A stretch of 64,000 nucleotides of DNA from the NCBI GenBank assembly GCA_012934845.2, contig WNNJ02002289.1, positions 1 through 64,000 of the forward strand, read 5' to 3'. Position 1 is the first letter of the stretch, and each line of letters starts with the position of its first letter. Source of the DNA: Pomphorhynchus laevis (taxonomy: Eukaryota > Acanthocephala > Palaeacanthocephala > Echinorhynchida > Pomphorhynchidae). Made by a program: the position numbers and the translations under genes. The notes below the pieces were generated by a model that saw only the letters and a list, made by a program, of their open reading frames with translations, was not told the origin of the DNA and searched no databases. Below are positions 54,350 to 64,000 of the stretch, piece by piece.

Positions 54350-57300
54350 AAGGGTTACCGAAATGATCACCACTTAAATGGCCACAACCTAAATGACTGC
54401 ATCCCAAACGACTGCAGCATAAATGACCGCATCCAAAATGATCACAACCCGAATGATCACAACTCAAATTACCCCAATCCAAATGATCACAACCCAAATG
54501 ATCCCAACACAAATGATCACAACACAAATGATCACAACACAAATGACAACAGCCTAAATGACCACAGCCCAAACGACAACAATCCAAATGACCACAACAT
54601 AAATGATCACAACCCAAATGACCACAACCCAAATGACCACAACCTAAATGACCACAACCTAAATGACCACAATCCAAATGACCACAACTCAAATGACCAC
54701 AACCCAAATGACCACAACCCAAATGACCACAACCCAAAAAACCACAACATAAATGACTACAACCCAAATGACAACAATCCAAATGACCACAGCACAAATG
54801 ATCACAACACAAATGACCACAACCCAAATGACCACAACTCAAATAACTGCAATTTAAATAGCAACAACCCAAATTACCACAATCCAAATAACCACAACCC
54901 AAATAACCACAACTGAAATGACCAAAACCCAAATGACTACAACCAAAATAACCACAACCCAAACAACGGCAACCCGAATGATCACAACCCAAATGACAAA
55001 TACAAAAATGATGGCACCCATAAACCGAACATAAATAACCGCAACCCCAATGACTGCATCCCAAAATACTGCCAGATTACTACAGCCCAATTAACCTAAA
55101 CCCTAATAACCGCATCCTAAACGACCGCATCTCGAGCGATCGCAGACCAAATAATCGCAGACCAAATAATCGCAGACCAAATAATCGCAGACCAAATAAT
55201 CGCAGACCAAATAATCGCAGACCAAATAATCGCAGACCAAATAATCGCAGCCCAATAAACCGCAAAACAAATATCCGCTACCTAAATGACTGCATTCCAC
55301 ATAATCGATACCCAAATGACCGCTACCCAAATAACCGCTACCCAAATAACCGCTACCCAAATAACCGCTACCCAAATAACCGCTACCCAAATAACCGCTA
55401 CCCAAATAACCGCTACCCAAATAACCGCTACCCAAATAACCGCTACCCAAATAACCGCTACCCAAATAACCGCTACCCAAATAACCGCTACCCAAATAAC
55501 CGCTACCCAAATAACCGCTACCCAAATAACCGCTACCCAAATAACCGCTACCCAAATAACCGCTACCCAAATAACCGCTACCCAAATAACCGCTAACCAA
55601 ATAACCGCTACCCAAATAACCGCTACCCAAATAACCGCTACCCTAATAACCGCTACCCTAATAACCGCTACCTTAATAACCGCTACCCTAATAGCCGCTA
55701 CCCTAATAGCCGCTAACCAAATAACCGCTACCCAAATAACCGCTACCCAAATGACCGCTAACCAAATGATCACTACCAAAATAACTTACATCCAAATAAC
55801 TTCTACCAAATGACCGCTACCCAAATGACCGCAAACAAAATGATCGCAAACCAGATGACAAATGACCGCAAACCGACTGACCGCTACCAAAATGACCGCT
55901 ACCCAAATGACCACTACCCGAATGACCGCTACCAAATGACCGCTACGAAATGACCGCTACGAAATGACCGCTACCAAATGACCGCTACCAAATGACCGCT
56001 ACCAAATGACCGCTACCAAATGACCGCTACCAAATGACCGCTACCAAATGACCGCTACCAAATGACCGCTACCAAATGACCGCTACCAAATGACCGCTAC
56101 CAAATGACCGCTACCAAATGACCGCTACCAAATGACCGCTACCAAATGACCGCTACCAAATGACCGCTACCAAATGACCGCTACCAAATGACCGCTACCA
56201 AATGACCGCTACCAAATGACCGCTACCAAATGACCGCTACCAAATGACCGCTACCAAATGACCGCTACCAAATGACCGCTACCAAATGACCGCTACCAAA
56301 TGACCGCTACCAAATGACCGCTACCAAATGACCGCTACCAAATGACCGCTACCAAATGACCGCTACCAAATGACCGCTACCAAATGACCGCTACCAAATG
56401 ACCGCTACCAAATGACCGCTACCAAATGACCGCTACCAAATGACCGCTACCAAATGACCGCTACCAAATGACCGCTACCAAATGACCGCTACCAAATGAC
56501 CGCTACCAAATGACCGCTACCAAATGACCGCTACCAAATGACCGCTACCAAATGACCGCTACCAAATGACCGCTACCAAATGACCGCTACCAAATGACCG
56601 CTACCAAATGACCGCTACCAAATGACCGCTACCAAATGACCGCTACCAAATGACCGCTACCAAATGACCGCTACCAAATGACCGCTACCAAATGACCGCT
56701 ACCAAATGACCGCTACCAAATGACCGCTACCAAATGACCGCTACCAAATGACCGCTACCAAATGACCGCTACCAAATGACCGCTACCAAATGACCGCTAC
56801 CAAATGACCGCTACCAAATGACCGCTACCAAATGACCGCTACCAAATGACCGCTACCAAATGACCGCTACCAAATGACCGCTACCAAATGACCGCTACCA
56901 AATGACCGCTACCAAATGACCGCTACCAAATGACCGCTACCAAATGACCGCTACCAAATGACCGCTACCAAATGACCGCTACCAAATGACCGCTACCAAA
57001 TGACCGCTACCAAATGACCGCTACCAAATGACCGCTACCAAATGACCGCTACCAAATGACCGCTACCAAATGACCGCTACCAAATGACCGCTACCAAATG
57101 ACCGCTACCAAATGACCGCTACCAAATGACCGCTACCAAATGACCGCTACCAAATGACCGCTACCAAATGACCGCTACCAAATGACCGCTACCAAATGAC
57201 CGCTACCCAAATAACAGATACCCAAATAACCGCTACTCAAATAACCGCTACTCAAATAACCGCTACCCAAATAACCGCTACCCAAATAACCGCTACCCAA

Positions 57301-58285
57301 ATAACCGCAACCCAAATAACCGCAACCCAAATAACCGCAACCCAAATAACCGCAACCCAAATAACCGCAACCCAAATAACCGCAACCCAAATAACCGCAA
57401 CCCAAATAACCGCAACCCAAATAACCGCAACCCAAATAACCGCAACCCAAATAACCGCAACCCAAATAACCGCAACCCAAATAACCGCAACCCAAATAAC
57501 CGCAACCCAAATAACCGCAACCCAAATGACCGCTACCAAAATGTTCGCTACCCAAATGACCGCAAACCAAATGACCGCAAACCAAATGACCACAAACCAA
57601 ATGACCGCAAACCAAATCACCGCAAACCAAATGACCGCAAACCAACTGACCGCTACCCAAATGACCGCTACCCAAATGACCACTACCCAAATAACCGCTA
57701 TCAAATGACCGCTGCCCAAATGGCCGCTACCCAAATGACCGGAAACAAAATGATCGCAAACCAAATGACCGCAAACCAACTGACCGCTAGCCAAATGACC
57801 GCTACCCAAATGACCACTACCCAAATGACTGCTACCAAATGACGCTACCCAAATAACCTCTACCCAAATAACCGCTACCCAAATAACCGCCTCCCAAATA
57901 ACCGCTACCAAAATAACCGCTACCCAAATAACCGCTACCCAAATGACCGCTACCAAAATGATCGATACCAAAATGACCGCTATCCAAATGACCGTTATCC
58001 AAATGATCTCTACCAAAATGACCTACATCCAAATACCTTCTACCAAATGACCGCTACCCAAATGACCGCTACCCAAATGACCGCTACCCAAATGACCGCT
58101 ACCCAAATGACCGCTACCCAAATGACCGCTACCCAAATGACCGCTACCCAAATGACCGCTACCCAAATGACCGCTACCCAAATGACCGCTACCCAAATGA
58201 CCGCTACCCAAATGACCGCTACCCAAATGACCGCTACCCAAATGACCGCTACCCAAATGACCGCTACCCACATGACCGCTACCCG
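54350..58285. repeat. 3.9-kb minisatellite of 14- and 15-bp units
   Basis: All units are variants of AAATGACCGCTACC(C). The blocks are: 54350-55075, diverged 15-mers (AAATGACCACAACCC type); 55125-55260, ATAATCGCAGACCAA; 55313-55760, ATAACCGCTACCCAA; 55800-55960, mixed; 55961-57204, about 88 nearly identical 14-mers AAATGACCGCTACC; 57205-57525, 15-mers with CTACCC then CAACCC; 57526-58044, mixed; 58045-58285, 16 identical 15-mers AAATGACCGCTACCC. The + strand is A/C-rich and almost G-free apart from the TGACCG step, a strong strand skew. The 15-mer blocks stay open on both strands because 15 is a multiple of three; the 14-mer block does not. Confidence 0.95.
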
Positions 58286-58929
58286 TAGAAAAAGACAATT
58301 ATACTTGAATCGTTTAAATAAAAATAACCTATGTATATAAACTGTAATAAGTTCGTTATTACATGATATACAGAAAAATGTTCAAATTTATAATGAAAAT
58401 GGACGTTCAAAACTATTATTATACAATTGATCCCGTAGATTTAAAAGCATACCTCGCATGTCATTTAATACTGATTGATAAATCTCCAAATTTTAGATCG
58501 ATTAGTATCCGGGTTTGATCGATGAAATTTGAAAAAATGTAAATAGCTAATACACAGACATTAAGTATGCTGCGTATGCTAACGAATTGGAACAAAAATG
58601 CAGTACATTCGATTTGACTGGTGTATAATAAGACCAAAGTCCATTTACTTGGCCATGTATTTTTAAGATGCAAGTAATACATTTAGTCAAACCAATAGGA
58701 ATTTAATAGAACAACCAAATACCCACAATTGATAAAATTGTTAGCACTTATTCTAGAATATTGATATTGTCTTGGAATGAACGGATTATTCTTTCAGAAA
58801 AATGGAAAGCGGAAGGCGAAACGCTCTTAATCTCATAATTTATGATAGCTACGATGTGTTTTTGGGTGATTTGATTAATTGATGTCCCGACTTAGTGCAT
58901 ATAAATATACCGATGAAGCTGCATGTGTT
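58286..58929. other. No gene seen
   Basis: AT-rich spacer between the minisatellite and a LINE 3' end. Confidence 0.5.
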
Positions 58930-60600
58930 AGGAATATAAATAAATAAAGACTTTGTTAACTAACACAGAAAAACATCAAAAAAATAAAATAAAATAGTAT
59001 AAGACACAATCCGAGTTTAGACAATATCTTCTTTGCATCTTCTTCTTTGTCTTCCCTGCACATACGGCCTCAAATCCAAGGGTATCTGAGCCCCTCAACC
59101 GATCCAACACACCGACTTTTGACTAAACCACCCAGGGTCTTTCACCCCCCGAATAGTCCAGTCGGCACGGACTATGCTGGGTAAAAGAGAGACGAGGAGC
59201 TTAAGAAACCTTAGCCTTTGCTCTGGGCGTGACGTCCTATCGAAAAAAAGACTAATCCTGAGATAGCCCAGGTGCCTCAAAGGCGCACCTAGGTTTTCCC
59301 TTTCAACGACAGATGCTGATTCCGTTTCAGGGCCCATCTAGCTTTCTTCAGGATACGTTTAAGTCTATCCAGGTCAGCTTTCGCCGACCAGTTCACCGTA
59401 ACGGTGCACCTCAGGTATTTTACTCGACTGGTGAAGGTAGGGAGTGGTTGATTAATCAAAATGGAAGAGAGGGCAGAGAGTCTTAATCTCTTGAGCTTTT
59501 GCTTTGTTGCAGCGGCGCCATGAAAGACAACCACCTGTGATTTGGCGGAGTTTAAAATAAGATTGGACTTGGGTAACTGGTCTTTTAATCTTAAAAACAA
59601 ACGGCTGATGTCCGAGACTATGTCTTTGCACCTGCGTCCAGAAAACAGGGATGTGGTATCATCAGCATATACCACTAGACGTTGTTCGCGTTTAAATATT
59701 TTAAAGAGTTCAATGGAGGCAGCAAGATATAAGATAGGAGAAAGTGGGGAACCTTAAGGCACACCGTAATAGGGTAGAACTGACGCGCATCAGGGTCGTC
59801 TTCATAGTAAAATCGCTTGGTGTACAGCAGAATCTCCACCCTGTTCACAATTCTCGCAGGCAACCCGAGGGACCTGAGAGAAGAGATCACAAAGGAAATT
59901 GAGATACGGTCAAATGCAGCAGAAAAGTCGAGGAAAACAGCCACAACTAAACGATAGCTATTCTCGCGACAAAACTGTTCCACTTCAACTACTACTGAAT
60001 GGACCGAGCGACCTTTAACGAACCCATGAAAACCAGGAGGGATCAAATTACGCCTACTCAGGTAGTCGCGGATTTTACGCGCAAGCGCTTTTTCGTAAGT
60101 CGACACGAGGGCATTTTGAATCGAAATGGGTCGCAGATCTTTAGGGCATGAGCAGGATTTTTTCTTAGGAATAAAAACACGCTTACTAATATTGATGCCT
60201 GCTACATCGGATGGGGAGGCTAAAAGCATGGTGACGGCCACCTCTCTTCTCTGATCAGCTGTCAAAAGCTGACAGACCCGATAATAAAGTGGAGCGACGG
60301 CTTTGAGGTGCCTGGGAGTGGACCCCATGAGTTAAGGATATCCGTAACAGATAGATCCCTACTCCTTAAGTTTCACAAAGGCGGGATTGGTTGAGGTGAT
60401 TGAGTGGCTCCATAGTTGTGTAGGTCTAGTGACTCCTCAAAAACTTTATCAAGGTCTACATTACCTATCCAACCAAATGCTCTATCCTTCCAGCAAACAA
60501 ACTTCTCCTTCTTGAAAATCTTCCAAACGGAAGATTGAGAAGGATTAAGACGAGCGATACTCGTCCTATCTGTTAGGAATATGGACAAAATTTATAAAAT
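58930..60600 (-). mobile_element. LINE-C copy, 5' truncated
   Basis: The 5' end is at the right. It reads WKDRAFGWIGNVDLDKVFEE and LHNYGATQSPQPIPPL (60500-60373). Then, in another frame, LTADQRREVAVTM, PKKKSCSCPKDLRPISIQNA, GFVKGRSVHSVVVEVEQF and AVFLDFSAAFDRIS (60328-59890), then MVYADDTTSLFSGRRC (59675) and NSAKSQVVVFH. A frame ends at 59289 and a 3' UTR (GGATTTGAGGCCG) runs to about 58930. Motifs LDFSAAFD and YADD are the RT catalytic boxes. The clade is probably I or Jockey, not CR1. At least two frame breaks, so it is inactive. Confidence 0.8.
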
Positions 60601-60934
60601 ATGTACATACATGAACGCAGAAGGTCAAAACTAGTGAGTAGGAAATGTTTCATGATTAGCGATAGAGCGCACAGCGGTGGATCAAACCTTTCAATTTTGC
60701 GAGCAAAAACTATGAATTCACAGAAAATTTAAATCATTGTAGGTAATCAATGAGTCAATCCTGCTTTAAAAGACGTAAATAACACTACTGTTATGTTGGT
60801 AATCAACGAATTACCTCCAGATAATCTTATCATAATAAAACTTAGTTTCGTAACCATGAAATATATTTTTCAGCCTTTCTCATACCATTTTTATTTGTTA
60901 ACTTTATGGGCATTTGGATTGAAGTAAAGCTAAT
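60601..60934. other. No gene seen
   Basis: AT-rich, no recognised element. Confidence 0.45.
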
Positions 60935-61130
60935 TAGTGCAGAAGAGTTCAATTTCGCCAATGTCATAAATGCAGGCAATTAGGACATTTGAGTTCAACA
61001 TGCAAGGGTGCCCAGGAAATGTGCTTTCTGCGAAAATTACAGCACTCACGATAAAAAATCATCATCTCCATATATTAACCAAAACAGACAAAAAATCTCA
61101 AATTACAGCAGAGGGTAAGTCTACATACTC
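60935..61130 (+). pseudogene. CCHC zinc-knuckle fragment of a LINE ORF1
   Basis: With a frame change, the + strand reads QCHKCRQLGHLSSTCKG and a second Cys-rich part MCFCENYSTHD-like. C-x2-C-x3-GH-x4-C is the nucleic-acid-binding knuckle typical of Jockey/I ORF1 proteins. No longer frame is attached. Confidence 0.5.
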
Positions 61131-61599
61131 TCCGACTTGATCTAGCAATAAGACAATATATAAACAACATTAACTAAATTATGTTAATGCAAGCTAAGCA
61201 TCAAGAAAATGTTAATCTTCTACAAACTCCGGTGAGCCGGAAAATAATCTCCATAATTACGTCTCAATTTTCATCATACAACGTCATCAGTACTTCTAAC
61301 AAACGTTTTGCCTATTCCAATTCTGAATGATTCAGAGTTAAGATAAAAACTGAAAATGCATGAAACGGGAAAACTAAGAGAAATGTCGATCTCCAGCTTG
61401 GGCCATATACTGAAGTGATTCCGGGAGTTGGAATTCTCGGAATCACTAATTGGAATTATCTTCCCCTTAAACTTCGTTGAACCTTTTTTTAAAGGTTATC
61501 AGCCCTGCAGCTAAACTAGCAATGAGATTCAAATTTATAATCATTCCAGCGTGAGCTACGTGGTAAGGACTTCAGCATCATTTGTTTATTTTTTTATTT
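61131..61599. other. Decayed LINE-like sequence
   Basis: Possible remains of a LINE between the zinc knuckle and the 3' tail at 61600. A short palindrome GGAATTCTCGGAATCACTAATTGGAATT-type region lies near 61430, but no protein motif was found. Confidence 0.35.
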
Positions 61600-61662
61600 C
61601 AGTGGGTTTGTAAGCGGCCTGTCTGGATGACCCACTTAAAAATAATAAATCTATCTATCTAT
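61600..61662 (+). mobile_element. LINE/SINE 3' tail with (TATC)n
   Basis: GCGGCCTGTCTGGATGACCC, then AATAATAAATC and TATCTATCTATC: a non-LTR retroelement 3' end with a short tandem tail. Confidence 0.55.
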
Positions 61663-61745
61663 CAGGCTTCGGCCCCTATTCCTAAACCCATCATAGCAGC
61701 GAGGCCAAATACGTGCTAAGGACGTATTTCCTCTGATTAAATTTG
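61663..61745 (-). mobile_element. Family A hairpin element, 5' part
   Basis: ATCAGGCTTCGGCCCCTATT through CATAGCAGCGAGGCC and GACGTATTTCCTCT, the reverse of the family core. Confidence 0.7.
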
Positions 61746-62100
61746 ATTGCAAAGTATCTTATTTAAATACAAAGTATTTTATTTATTATCCATCCATAAA
61801 AATTTTAGCTTAACAGTTTAAATAATAGTTTAATTAATGGTTAAAATATTAATAGCTTAATAGTTTGATGAAATTCGATTATCTAGTGTATCTTATTTAA
61901 ATACAAAGTATATTACTTATTATCCATCCATAAAATTTTTTCGCTTAATTGTTAAATGAAATAAATAATAGTTTAATTAATGGTTAAACTATTAATAGCT
62001 TAATAGTTTGATGAAATTCGATTATCTAGTGTATCGTATTTAAATACAAAGTATATTATTTATTATCCATCCATAAAAACTTTTCGCTTAAGAGTTTAAA
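61746..62100. repeat. Three ~135-bp tandem repeats
   Basis: AAATACAAAGTAT followed by TTATTATCCATCCATAAAA occurs at about 61771, 61899 and 62041. The spacing is 126-142 bp and includes TAATTAATGGTTAAA and TTAATAGCTTAATAG. A related piece is at 62360-62420. Confidence 0.8.
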
Positions 62101-62184
62101 TTTATTTTTAAGATCTTAAATTTATTTTTATGTTTGTTGTTTTTTATATTTTATAAAACTATAAGAAAAAGAAAAAACCCATTA

Positions 62185-62348
62185 CTGAGTCTACGTATTT
62201 TAAAACAGCATCAGATAACTGTATATAAAGCTGCATTTGGTAAAATAAAAATTAAATTTTGTGAATTGACTAATTATTGGCCTTTTATTCATTGACCAAC
62301 ATATCAGCAGGGCCAACTACATGCTCATGACGTATTTTCTCTAATGGA
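62185..62348 (-). mobile_element. Family A element, shortened
   Basis: ACTGAGTCTACGTATTTTAA (tail end) to CATGCTCATGACGTATTTTC (head), with part of the core missing. Confidence 0.55.
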
Positions 62349-62639
62349 TGATTATCTAGTATATTATTCTAATACAAGCATATTATTTATTATCCATCCA
62401 TAAAAATTTGTTATCCATAAAATTACACTGTTCAAAAAAGGTTAAGAAACACCTGTTTAAATAAATTTTTAATAATAATATTTTGTTGATTTGCATAATG
62501 TAACATTATAAGGTAAAGAAAAATCCATAAAACTTGCTTGAACATTAACAGAAGAATAGTCATATAAATAATGCATAGTTTTGGTACTTCTGATTTATTT
62601 TTTATAGATAACGAATTATTTAGAATAGTAGTCAATTTT

Positions 62640-62740
62640 TATGAATATAATAAATAACAAACGATGTATCAGAATAAGGTTTAGAAGGTCATATGAAGGA
62701 ACTACTATGTTATCAGGGTTTTATTCCCCGACTTTTATTT
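62640..62740 (-). mobile_element. Family A fragment
   Basis: GTATCAGAATAAGGTTTAGA, GGAACTACTATGTTATCAGG and TTTTATTCCCCGA match the core in reverse, strongly diverged. Confidence 0.55.
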
Positions 62741-62884
62741 ATACTTCATTATAAGAAAAAGAAAGAATTCATCAAACTTGCTTGAAACATAGCAGAAAAT
62801 GGTCGTAACAATAATACATAGTTTGAGTAGGTTATATTACCGGGAAAGCAAAGTTTACAGGTCAATAATAACTGGCCGTAGAAC

Positions 62885-63135
62885 AAATCAAATCAGATAC
62901 CTAAATATACTTATTTATACTATATATAAATTAAAATACAGATTAATAATAAGTAATAACATAAGATTTTATACAAATGATATTTATATAAATTAAAAAT
63001 TAAAATTTAAAATAAAAGTCAATTTTTATGAATTGACTAATAAATAACATACAATATATCATAACAAGGATTAGAGGTCATTAGGAGGAACTACCAAGTT
63101 ATCAGGTTTCGACCACTATTCCTCGAACCAACTTA
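62885..63135 (-). mobile_element. Family A element, most of its length
   Basis: Reverse copy with the tail (CAATTTTTATGAATTGACTA), then GGATTAGAGGTCATTAGGAG and ATCAGGTTTCGACC. Confidence 0.65.
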
Positions 63136-63199
63136 GAACTTGACCGTCTTTCAAAAAACATGGATCAGAAAACAGCCATCTTTTTTCAAATATGTTCAA

Positions 63200-63540
63200 A
63201 TATTAAGATTAGAGATCATCAATAGGAACTGTTATGTTATCAGATTTGGTAAAAATGATTTAGCATTTTTGTTAAAAATACTAAATCAAAATTTAATAGT
63301 TAAATAGTAAACAATTATAAAGAATAAATAATTGTTATAAAATTTATATAATTTGTATAAAGTTAAAATTTAGAGCAAATCAGATCAGATAATTGTCTAC
63401 TTATTTTATACTACATAAAAATTAAAATAAAGATAAATAATAAATAATTATCAAAGATTTAATAATATTTATAGTCAAAATTAAGATTGAAATTAAAAAT
63501 AAATAAATTTTTCTGAATTGACTAATAAATTGAATAAAGT
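63200..63540 (-). mobile_element. Family A fragments, two more pieces
   Basis: 63203-63250 carries AGATCATCAATAGGAACTG and GTTATCAGATTTGG. 63370-63540 carries the tail region ending in TCTGAATTGACTAATAAAT. The region is a cluster of nested or decayed copies. Confidence 0.45.
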
Positions 63541-63602
63541 TATAACAGGTTTATGAAACCTGTTATAACATATAACAGGTTTATAAACCTGTTATATGTT
63601 AC
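63539..63602. repeat. Nested palindromes AACAGGTTTATAAACCTGTT
   Basis: A perfect palindrome ATAACAGGTTTATAAACCTG (with its completing bases) follows a similar ATAACAGGTTTATGAAACC hairpin; the pair together forms a larger cruciform-capable sequence. Confidence 0.8.
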
Positions 63603-64000
63603 ATAAACCTGTTTTGCATATAAACTCAAAAAATTAATTACTTAATTGCAAAATATAAATCGATATATCGTTTATTCCTACTACTGTTTAGACAAAAAAC
63701 TGTGTTCAATCTTTTGCTTCAAGAATAAAATCAGATTATTTGCTTGCCTTAGACACAAGAATGATAAATAACTTCAATACTGAAAACTATTAGAAAATTA
63801 CTAAACATTGAAAAATAACAGTTTAAAAATGAAATATGACGATCATACAAAACAATATAAGCATTTAAATAAAAACAGCGCGCTACGAAAATATCAATAA
63901 AATAGAAACAGTTTGGACGCGAAAATATATAATTGTATTATGCAGAAGGAGGAAAAATTCAATGTATTAAGTAGATAACTAACAATAAGGTAATTTTAAC
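63603..64000. other. No gene seen at the right edge
   Basis: AT-rich, nothing recognised. Confidence 0.5.

Noticed and set aside
54297-58298. Long open frames on both strands (up to 255 codons) in the minisatellite, resembling pentapeptide repeats
   Set aside because: They arise because a 15-bp unit is a multiple of three; the frames are open on both strands, have no ATG start or flanking coding sequence, and the 14-bp block breaks them.

Overview
The window is about 70% A+T and carries spliced genes with GT-AG introns, several of only 43-48 nt and almost all phase 0. Its retroelements are of animal type: two CR1-like LINE families, a third LINE, Penelope-like elements (PLEs), one gypsy-like LTR fossil, MITEs and a small hairpin element. 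This fits an invertebrate metazoan. The very short introns suit a nematode or flatworm better than an insect, but the species cannot be fixed from sequence alone.

Host genes, left to right: the 3' part of a tetraspanin (exons between 931 and 4905, +); a ZC3H10-like CCCH zinc-finger protein (15106-16006, +); the complex I subunit NDUFA5 (four exons, 20655-24348, +); one unassigned 52-codon exon (27553-27708, +); the last two visible exons of an unassigned gene (35158-34477, -); a secreted or membrane-anchored histidine acid phosphatase without introns (35911-37131, +, TATA box at 35831); and an atypical dual-specificity phosphatase (49577-48909, -). They have no common pathway and no operon structure; they are separate genes scattered among repeats.

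Mobile elements make up much of the sequence. A CR1-like LINE with an intact ORF1 and a decayed ORF2 lies at about 29946-34430. A related truncated copy lies at 38226-40330 (-). A second CR1 family (called CR1-B here) has a nearly full copy at 40335-44272 (-), an internally deleted copy at 17725-20512 (-), and 3' tails at 10612-10958 and 37376-37803. A third LINE (LINE-C) has copies at 25950-26858 (+), inside an old gypsy-like fossil, and at 58930-60600 (-). PLE pieces with GIY-YIG or N-terminal domains and characteristic termini occur at 11460-12060, 21300-21990, 23090-23533, 49931-50640 and 51040-53050. DNA transposon relics include a Merlin (IS1016-like) transposase at 9572-9985 and an unclassified transposase at 45852-47110. 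A small hairpin-bearing element ('family A') has about ten copies.

Satellites: a 1.5 kb AT-rich array (12925-14465), a 3.9 kb minisatellite of 14- and 15-bp units (54350-58285), and a triplicated 351-bp unit carrying the end of a LINE reverse transcriptase (47521-48580).

The most interesting signal is not a gene. Break and deletion junctions of the mobile elements repeatedly carry short templated insertions: a 75-bp exact copy of the acid phosphatase gene, a 70-bp exact copy from inside a LINE, and several snap-back palindromes, three of which can be judged against a sister copy of the same element. This looks like a scar pattern of error-prone, template-copying end joining. No CRISPR array, rRNA gene or convincing tRNA gene was seen.
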